A DNA stretch of 64,000 bases, taken from NCBI GenBank assembly GCA_026014465.1, contig JAOZID010000010.1, positions 62,001-126,000 of the forward strand, given 5' to 3'. Source of the stretch: Candidatus Bathyarchaeota archaeon. GTDB lineage: Archaea > Thermoproteota > Bathyarchaeia > Bathyarchaeales > Bathycorpusculaceae. The position numbers and the translations under genes were made by a program. Under the pieces are notes generated by a model. That model searched no databases. It was not told the origin of the DNA and was given only the letters and a program-made list of their open reading frames with translations. The stretch's first letter is position 1, and every line of letters starts with the position of its first letter. Shown here one piece after another: positions 58,902 through 64,000 of the stretch.

Positions 58902-59477
58902 TTACTGTTGCTGGTTTGGGCAGTGTTGTTTTAGGGTGGTGTATATGGGTCCTTGGGGTGTTAGTTGGCTTTTTTTGAGGCGTAGGCAGTTCGCGGTTAC
59001 TGCTCCAAAGTCGGTTTGGGTGTTTTGGGTGACGAACTGTGATAGTTGGGTTTTGTTTCGTGGTGAGCGTACGCGTGCGATGGTTAGGTGTGGGTTGAAT
59101 CCTTTTTTGTCGGCTGTGAAGCCCAGTTTTTGCAGGCGCGGCTCTATTTGGTTGAAGATTTCTTGGAGTTGCGTTGCGCCTTGGGTTATGCCTGCCCAGA
59201 GCACTCGTGGGTAGTTCAAGTTGGGAAACACGCCTAAACCTTTAACCTGCACCGAAAAAGGCGCAAATTCGATTTGCTGCATCTGCTCAAAAACCTTCTC
59301 CGCCATGCTCAACGTGATGTCGCCTAGGAACCGTAAGGTTATGTGGATGTTTTGGGGCTCCACAGGTTTTAGGTCTGCGCCTGTCTGCACGGCGAGTTTT
59401 TGCCTGTGAGCAAGTTTCTTTTTGACTTCTTCGCTTTCTAAATCAAAAGCCAAAAAAGCTCTCACGAACTCGGACAT
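58902..59477 (-). CDS. thpR: RNA 2',3'-cyclic phosphodiesterase (ThpR)
   Basis: A 191-residue 2H phosphoesterase. Two HxTx motifs are present: HITLRF (about 45) and HLTIAR (about 129). RAFLAFDLESEEVKKKL is the N-terminal strand. It acts on RNA 2',3'-cyclic phosphates and may take part in tRNA processing; older work described the fold as a 2'-5' RNA ligase. Just upstream of cca on the same strand. ATG 59477. Confidence 0.95.
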   Translation of the reverse strand: MSEFVRAFLAFDLESEEVKKKLAHRQKLAVQTGADLKPVEPQNIHITLRFLGDITLSMAEKVFEQMQQIEFAPFSVQVKGLGVFPNLNYPRVLWAGITQGATQLQEIFNQIEPRLQKLGFTADKKGFNPHLTIARVRSPRNKTQLSQFVTQNTQTDFGAVTANCLRLKKSQLTPQGPIYTTLKQHCPNQQQ

Positions 59478-59566
59478 TTACGGTTTTCCTCACAGACTAC
59501 TTTTTACAGTTTCCCCTCATAAATGCTTTTTAATTGTGGATGCGGAGTTTAAAAGCGGACTTGGAT

Positions 59567-60133
59567 ATGAACTCTGGCAAACTGGTTGTTGGGTTAACTG
59601 GCATGCCTGGCTCGGGGAAATCTTTGGTGGTTCAGACTGCGAAGGAGCTGGGTTATGAAGTAGTTACGATGGGCGATGTGATACGTGAAGAAACCGCCAA
59701 GCGGGGCTTAACGCTTAATCCTGCTAACGTGGGCAAAGTAATGCTTGAACTTCGAGCAGAAGGCGGCGATGCTGTCATAGCCGAGAAATGCGTGCAAAAA
59801 ATCCAAGGCAAAGCCGCCCAGAAAATAATTATCGACGGGATTCGCAGCCTTATCGAAGCGGTGACTTTCAAGGCGCATTTTGAAGGGTTTGTGTTGGTTA
59901 CGGTGTATGCGCCGCCCAAGACCCGTTTTACTCGTCTTTCTGGCAGGGGCAGAAGCGATGACCCGCCAAGCTGGGAAGTGTTTCATGAACGCGACATGCG
60001 CGAGTTAGGCGTGGGTCTGGGAAAAGCGGTTGCAATGGCAGAGCAAGTCATAATCAATGACCAAACAAAGGATGCTTTAAAAGAAAAGGTTGTAGAGGTT
60101 TTGGGAGGCATAGAAACAAAATGGTTGCAGTAA
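59567..60133 (+). CDS. UPF0200 nucleotide kinase-like protein
   Basis: A 188-residue P-loop NTPase related to dephospho-CoA and adenylate kinases and typical of archaea (UPF0200). Walker A GMPGSGKS (about 12-19), MGDVIREETAKRGL substrate loop, VVIIDGIRS and GRGRSDDPPSWEVFHERDMRELG lid-like segment. The substrate has not been settled. ATG 59567 is preferred to the ATG 33 bases earlier. The stop overlaps the next gene by 13 nt. Divergent from thpR. Confidence 0.93.
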   Translation: MNSGKLVVGLTGMPGSGKSLVVQTAKELGYEVVTMGDVIREETAKRGLTLNPANVGKVMLELRAEGGDAVIAEKCVQKIQGKAAQKIIIDGIRSLIEAVTFKAHFEGFVLVTVYAPPKTRFTRLSGRGRSDDPPSWEVFHERDMRELGVGLGKAVAMAEQVIINDQTKDALKEKVVEVLGGIETKWLQ

Positions 60134-60528
60134 CTGTTCACGTGGAAGTTGAGGTTTCCCCTACTGAGAACGAAGAGAAAGTCCAGCGGGCATTGTTTAA
60201 CCTGTTTGGCAGCGCACCCGTAGAATCCAAGCCTGCGTTTCGGGGAAGCGTTTTGACAATTGATGCGAAAGGACAAGAAAGCCTTAGCACCCTGCGCAAC
60301 GTCCTGCGTAGAGACCGCATCCGCGACTCCTCCAGACGAGCCCTGCGCCAACAACTAAAAGGCGACGCGCTGAGTTTTTGCTTAAATAAGCAGGTGGCGT
60401 TTGCGGGTCACGTATCGTTTTGCGAAGCCGAAGCCGAATCACCCCTTGGACCCATACGCGTAACCTTGACCTCCCCTGACCTTCGAGAAATAATCGATTG
60501 GCTTGCGCCTAAAACCAGCAAATCCTAA
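60121..60528 (+). CDS. UPF0201 RNA-binding-like protein
   Basis: A 135-residue UPF0201-family protein conserved across archaea: VTVHVEVEVSPTENEEKVQRALFNLFG, then LSTLRNVLRRDRIRDSSRRALRQQLKGDALSFCLNKQVAFAGHVSFCEAEAESPLGPIRVTL. It has a ferredoxin-like split fold and may bind RNA; its role is unknown. ATG overlaps the UPF0200 gene by 13 nt, so they are coupled. The same pair is a common archaeal gene order. Confidence 0.93.
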   Translation: MVAVTVHVEVEVSPTENEEKVQRALFNLFGSAPVESKPAFRGSVLTIDAKGQESLSTLRNVLRRDRIRDSSRRALRQQLKGDALSFCLNKQVAFAGHVSFCEAEAESPLGPIRVTLTSPDLREIIDWLAPKTSKS

Positions 60529-60537
60529 CGTGAGAGT

Positions 60538-61557
60538 TTGAATTTGAATGCAAGCGTAACTAACCGCGGCGCGGTTTTACTTGGCAAATCCGTTGCTTGC
60601 GACGCATACGACGCGAACATGCCGTTGCGAATCGTTACGCATGCACACGCTGACCACACAGGCGGTTTACGCTGGAGCCTTAGAAGCTGCCAAAAAGTTT
60701 TGATGACTCCCGCCACCCGCGACCTTATAGACGCCATAGAAAAACCCTTGGGAGACCGCCTCAAAGACATCCAGACCCTTGAGTACGAGCAGACCCTAGA
60801 GTACGACGGAGAAAAAATTACGCTGCACAAGGCGAACCACATTTTGGGTGCGGCTCAGGTCTTGGTGGAAACCGCTGCGGGCGAGCGAGTTGTCTGGACA
60901 GGTGACTTCAAACTCGACGAGACCCCCGTTCTAAACTGTGACACTTTGGTTGTGGAATCCACCTACGGCAAGCCCTCATTTAAGCGTCGTTTTGATGTTG
61001 ACGTACGTGAACTCTTGGTTTCCATGGTTGAATCGCGCCTCAAACACGGCACCGTCTACATCTTCGGGTACCACGGTAAACTCCAAGAAGTCATGCAGAC
61101 CCTTAGCAAAGCCCACGTAAACGTGCCCTACGTAATGCCCGAGAAAGTCTACAACATATCCAAAGTCTGCCAACGACACGGCATGCAACTAGGCTGCCTC
61201 ACGCCATCCACCGACAAAGAAGCCAAACTGCTCCTAGACGAAAACCTGCCCTGCGTTGCCTTCTACCACATGAACAGCCGTAGCAAAATCGGCGCAAACA
61301 ACCAACGAATCTGCGTCAGCGGCTGGGAATTCCGACGCCCCTGCAGACAAATCGGCGAAAACGAACACGTCATCGCCCTAAGCGACCACTGCGACTTCGA
61401 AGACCTCATCGAATACGTACGCCAAGCAAACCCCAAACGCGTCATAACCGACAACCACCGCGTAAACCACGGAGCAATCCTAGCCCAAGAAATAAACAAA
61501 CGCCTAAACATACCCGCAACCCCCCTACCCAACAAAAACCCCCAACAAACCCTCTAA
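60538..61557 (+). CDS. metallo-beta-lactamase-fold nuclease (exonuclease-like)
   Basis: A 339-residue MBL-fold protein of the KH-less beta-CASP/mRNA 3'-processing exonuclease type. Zinc motif HAHADHTGG (about 38-46), GAAQVLVE and WTGDFKLDETPVL (second metal side), SDHCDFEDLIEYV (motif 4 of beta-CASP) and late NHRVNHGAIL. It probably processes RNA 3' ends or DNA in the cytoplasm. TTG 60538 (or 60544) is the start. It lies nine bases after the UPF0201 gene and belongs to the same transcript. Confidence 0.88.
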   Translation: MNLNASVTNRGAVLLGKSVACDAYDANMPLRIVTHAHADHTGGLRWSLRSCQKVLMTPATRDLIDAIEKPLGDRLKDIQTLEYEQTLEYDGEKITLHKANHILGAAQVLVETAAGERVVWTGDFKLDETPVLNCDTLVVESTYGKPSFKRRFDVDVRELLVSMVESRLKHGTVYIFGYHGKLQEVMQTLSKAHVNVPYVMPEKVYNISKVCQRHGMQLGCLTPSTDKEAKLLLDENLPCVAFYHMNSRSKIGANNQRICVSGWEFRRPCRQIGENEHVIALSDHCDFEDLIEYVRQANPKRVITDNHRVNHGAILAQEINKRLNIPATPLPNKNPQQTL

Positions 61558-61627
61558 ATAGCGTCTGCAGAGGCGGGGAACATTAAAGTTTTAAGGGTCA
61601 TCGCACTGTAGAAGGTTTGTGACGTTC

Positions 61628-62902
61628 ATGAACAAGTCCTCCGCGATTTCAGGTTTCTACAAGCTTAACCCAAAAGACCGCTTAGAAAAAGTCAAAGAAT
61701 TTGCAGGTTTAACCGACGAGGAATGCTCTGTTTTGCAGGATACGGGTGCGTTGCCGTTGGATGTGGCTGACCGTATGATAGAGAACGTGGTTGGCGCGTT
61801 TCCTGTGCCCTTGGGTATTGGTGTTAATTTTGTGCTTAATGGTTGTGATTATTTGGTTCCTATGGCTACTGAGGAGCCTTCGGTGGTGGCGGCGGCGAGT
61901 TACGCGGCGAAGATGGTTCGTGATGGCGGAGGTTTTCACACTAGCAGTACTGCGCCTGTTATGATTGGTCAAATTCAGGTGGTTAACGTTAAAGACCCCA
62001 ACGCCGCTCGGCTGCGGGTTTTTGAGTCAAAAACTGTGTTGCTCCAGAAAGCTAACGAGCAAGACCCCATGCTAAACTCGGTAGGCGGAGGAGCAAAAGA
62101 CCTTGATGCACGCATAATCCAAACCAGCCAAGGCACAATGCTCATCGTGGAACTGCACGTAGACTGCCGCGACGCAATGGGCGCAAACGCAGTAAACACC
62201 ATGGCCGAAGCAATCGCCCCCACAATCGAAGAGCTAACAGGCGGCAAAGTATACCTGCGTATCATCTCAAACCTCGCCGTAAAACGCCTCGCCCGAGCCT
62301 GGTGCACCATACCCAAAGAATCCGTAGGCGGCGCAGACGTTGTCGAAGGCATAATTAACGCAAGCGCATTTGCTGAAGCTGACCCCTACCGCGGAGCTAC
62401 CCACAACAAGGGCGCGCTTAACGGCATCATAGCAGTTGTCTTGGCAACAGGCAACGACCACCGAGCCATAGAAGCTGGCGCCCACGCATACGCCGCAAAA
62501 AACGGTTGCTACACCACGCTCACAAAATGGGAGAAAAACGTAGACGGCGACTTGGTGGGTTCCATTGAATTGCCCATGGCGGTGGGTCTTATTGGCGGCG
62601 CAGTAAAGACGCATCCAACGGCTAGGGTTGCCCTGAAAATTTTGGGTGTGAAATCTGCTGTGGAGTTTGCTGAGGTTTTGGCGGCGGTTGGTTTGGCGCA
62701 GAACTTGGCGGCTCTGAGGGCTTTGGCAAGTGAAGGTATCCAGCGTGGTCACATGTCGTTGCATGCGCGAAACATCGCAGTTCAAGCAGGCGCAACAGGC
62801 TCGCTTGTTGACGCGGTTGCAGCGCAGATGGTTAAAGAACGCAAAGTCCGAGCAGACCGAGCAAAAGAAATCCTAAACGAACTCAGCAACTCAACACAAT
62901 AA
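61628..62902 (+). CDS. HMG-CoA reductase, class II
   Basis: A 424-residue HMG-CoA reductase with class II features: IENVVGAFPVPLGIGVNFVLNGCDYLVPMATEEPSVVAAASYAAKM, DAMGANAVNTMAEAIAP, and catalytic His in RGHMSLHARNIAVQ. It makes mevalonate for archaeal isoprenoid lipids. Most Thermoproteota have the class I enzyme; class II occurs in Archaeoglobus and Thermoplasma, so this group may have acquired it. ATG 61628 (GTG 61619 is also in frame). Strong T-rich terminator after the stop. Confidence 0.95.
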   Translation: MNKSSAISGFYKLNPKDRLEKVKEFAGLTDEECSVLQDTGALPLDVADRMIENVVGAFPVPLGIGVNFVLNGCDYLVPMATEEPSVVAAASYAAKMVRDGGGFHTSSTAPVMIGQIQVVNVKDPNAARLRVFESKTVLLQKANEQDPMLNSVGGGAKDLDARIIQTSQGTMLIVELHVDCRDAMGANAVNTMAEAIAPTIEELTGGKVYLRIISNLAVKRLARAWCTIPKESVGGADVVEGIINASAFAEADPYRGATHNKGALNGIIAVVLATGNDHRAIEAGAHAYAAKNGCYTTLTKWEKNVDGDLVGSIELPMAVGLIGGAVKTHPTARVALKILGVKSAVEFAEVLAAVGLAQNLAALRALASEGIQRGHMSLHARNIAVQAGATGSLVDAVAAQMVKERKVRADRAKEILNELSNSTQ

Positions 62903-62909
62903 AACAAAA

Positions 62910-62929
62910 TTTCTTTTTTCTTTCTTTTT
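62910..62929 (+). terminator. T-rich terminator after HMG-CoA reductase
   Basis: T runs of 2, 6, 3 and 5, interrupted by C, start eight bases after the stop and lie against the convergent regulator gene. Confidence 0.6.
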
Positions 62930-62930
62930 G

Positions 62931-63257
62931 TTAGGGGCATTTGTCGGTTTTTCTTATTTCCATGCATAGGTGGCAGAACATGGTGTTGAATTCTTCGCGG
63001 GTGACTTCTGAGGTTGCCATTTGTTTTGCGATTTTCTCTGCTGCGGTTTGTACTGTTTGCCCGTTTTCTTCGTAGTTGGGGATGCATTTTACTCCGCGTT
63101 TGCTGTTGACGTATTGGCTTATGGCTGCTTGGGTGGTGCCAAGTTTTTTGGCGGCTTGGTTTTGGGTCATGTTGTATTTGTTTATGAGTTCTTTGGCTAT
63201 GAACGAGCGGTAGATGGGGAGTATGTGTCGGGCTACGCTTTCGCATGAGATTGACAT
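62931..63257 (-). CDS. HTH regulator (COG2522-like) with a C-terminal Cys cluster
   Basis: A 108-residue (from ATG 63257) archaeal regulator: SCESVARHILPIYRSFIAKELINKYNMTQNQAAKKLGTTQAAISQYVNSKRG is a helix-turn-helix of the lambda-repressor type, followed by a charged linker and FCHLCMEIRKTDKCP, whose three Cys could bind iron-sulfur or zinc. It may sense redox state or metal. ATG 63275 is a second candidate start; the long upstream extension from 63419 is probably untranslated. It is convergent with HMG-CoA reductase. Confidence 0.85.
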   Translation of the reverse strand: MSISCESVARHILPIYRSFIAKELINKYNMTQNQAAKKLGTTQAAISQYVNSKRGVKCIPNYEENGQTVQTAAEKIAKQMATSEVTREEFNTMFCHLCMEIRKTDKCP

Positions 63258-63380
63258 TTTCTTCACAGAGGACATAACATGCTTATACTTAAGATATATG
63301 GCTTGGAAAAACAAATTTTTTGCATCAAATATTGCTGCGGTGGCGCGGTTGTGTTTCGTGTTTACAGCAACACTGCAGCT

Positions 63381-63401
63381 AAACGCGCATTTAACGCGTT
63401 T
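63381..63401. promoter_or_regulatory. 7-bp inverted repeat in an intergenic region
   Basis: AAACGCG, seven bases, CGCGTTT lies about 120 nt upstream of the HTH regulator and downstream of the methyltransferase gene. Dyad symmetry suggests an operator or an untranslated hairpin. Confidence 0.4.
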
Positions 63402-63498
63402 AACCCCAACAGACCACATAGTTAACCGTTAATTTAGCGTGAAACCGCAAACAAGACTCTTGCATCACCGAGTTTTCACAATGACGGCTGTTTTGGTT

Positions 63499-64000
63499 TT
63501 ATTTGGTTCCGTGCAAGATGCCAATTGACCCAAATATGAAGCGTGGCTTTAGTGATGCGGGTATGAATTCTTGCTGGTTGGTATCTACGTACTTGACGTT
63601 TTCTACGCCCCAGCTTCTGATGGTGCTGAGCAGTTCGTCCATGTCGCCATACATTCTTTTTTCTATGAACATGTCTTGGAACGAGAATTTGCCGCCCTTT
63701 TTTAGTACACGAAGCGCTTCTTTGATTAAGTCCTGCTTGTTTTGTGCACTGCTTACTTCATGAAACACCAAGTTACTAACTACCGCATCAAAACAGCCAT
63801 CCTCAAACGGCAACTTCTCGGCGCTCGCCCGTTCAAACTTGACGCGGTCTGCTACGCCCTCGATTTTGGCGTTGTTTTCACAGGCACTCTTTGAGTACTC
63901 CCATCTGCCACCCCAGTAATCAATGCCTGTAACTTGAGCCTCTGAAAGCTTTTTAGCCAACATAATTGCAAGAGGACCATTGCCGCAGCCTATATCCAAT
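63499..64000 (-). CDS. class I SAM-dependent methyltransferase (partial)
   Basis: The N-terminus lies outside the window, so this is a partial frame of at least 166 residues. Motif I DIGCGNGPLAIMLAK, an acidic loop after GIDYWGG, RASAEKLPFEDGCFDAVVSNLVFHEV (motif II/III) and LRVLKKGGKFSFQDM (motif IV) are typical of Rossmann methyltransferases of the UbiE/arsenite type. The substrate (lipid, quinone-like compound or metalloid) is unknown. It stands upstream of the HTH regulator on the same strand, about 240 nt away. Confidence 0.9.
   Translation of the reverse strand, partial: LDIGCGNGPLAIMLAKKLSEAQVTGIDYWGGRWEYSKSACENNAKIEGVADRVKFERASAEKLPFEDGCFDAVVSNLVFHEVSSAQNKQDLIKEALRVLKKGGKFSFQDMFIEKRMYGDMDELLSTIRSWGVENVKYVDTNQQEFIPASLKPRFIFGSIGILHGTK

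Overview
This window looks like the chromosome of an archaeon, most likely a mesophilic member of the Bathyarchaeia (Thermoproteota). That placement is an inference from gene content, not a phylogeny. The archaeal markers are a DnaG-type TOPRIM primase, a class I CCA-adding enzyme, the ThpR RNA 2',3'-cyclic phosphodiesterase, UPF0200 and UPF0201 proteins, a class II HMG-CoA reductase, a stand-alone Lrp ligand-binding domain, HTH_45-type winged helices, TATA boxes and T-rich terminators. Some genes are more typical of bacteria (proBA, methylglyoxal synthase, msrB, an LsrF-like aldolase) and suggest old transfers. I see no CRISPR array, insertion sequence, rRNA or replication origin.

Layout. 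0-9.8 kb holds housekeeping and stress genes: a YbjQ protein, a frameshifted zinc-ribbon gene, a flavodoxin, an EamA transporter, a fasciclin domain fused to a C2H2 finger, an M16 peptidase, a Usp protein, a CPH-type metal ATPase, MsrB, MgsA and a DNA glycosylase. 9.8-13.2 kb is a tandem duplication of a two-gene module: a secreted or anchored protein followed by a winged-helix regulator with membrane segments. Both copies carry the same 17-bp motif at the same distance from the first start codon. 13.4-19.3 kb mixes HtpX, an ADP-forming acyl-CoA synthetase beta subunit, a nitroreductase and small ribbon-helix-helix proteins. 17.2-24 kb and 55.4 kb encode secreted proteins sharing a C-terminal VPEY-transmembrane-basic tail, including a triple-repeat protein and a predicted seven-bladed propeller.

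24-35.5 kb holds proBA, a RecA-fold protein without a Walker A lysine, rubrerythrin, dnaG with no canonical start codon, a molybdopterin oxidoreductase, an ABC-2 transporter, galT and an MNT/HEPN pair. 35.4-39.7 kb is a sugar-phosphate run on the minus strand (debranching enzyme, DUF89 phosphatase, triosephosphate isomerase, phosphoesterase). 41.7-44.8 kb is a Zn/Mn/Ni-type ABC importer divergent from a NikR-like regulator, with two palindromes between them. 44.9-49.8 kb has a cation exchanger, MscS, a cupin, a 42-residue desulforedoxin and an autoregulated-looking PadR. 50-52.8 kb groups a protein with a dockerin-like tail, a membrane-tethered winged helix and a cohesin-like protein. 53-55 kb is an LsrF-like aldolase plus a dehydrogenase. 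56.7-64 kb holds two LysW-like zinc ribbons, tRNA-Gln(CUG), the CCA-adding enzyme and conserved archaeal RNA and lipid genes.

Three signals seem least explained by known features: the duplicated secreted-protein/membrane-regulator module with its shared motif; a dispersed G-rich repeat of about 50-70 bp present four times between genes; and the shared VPEY tail. Several short genes (34-59 codons), many of them zinc-finger-like, were found by reading the intergenic sequence directly.
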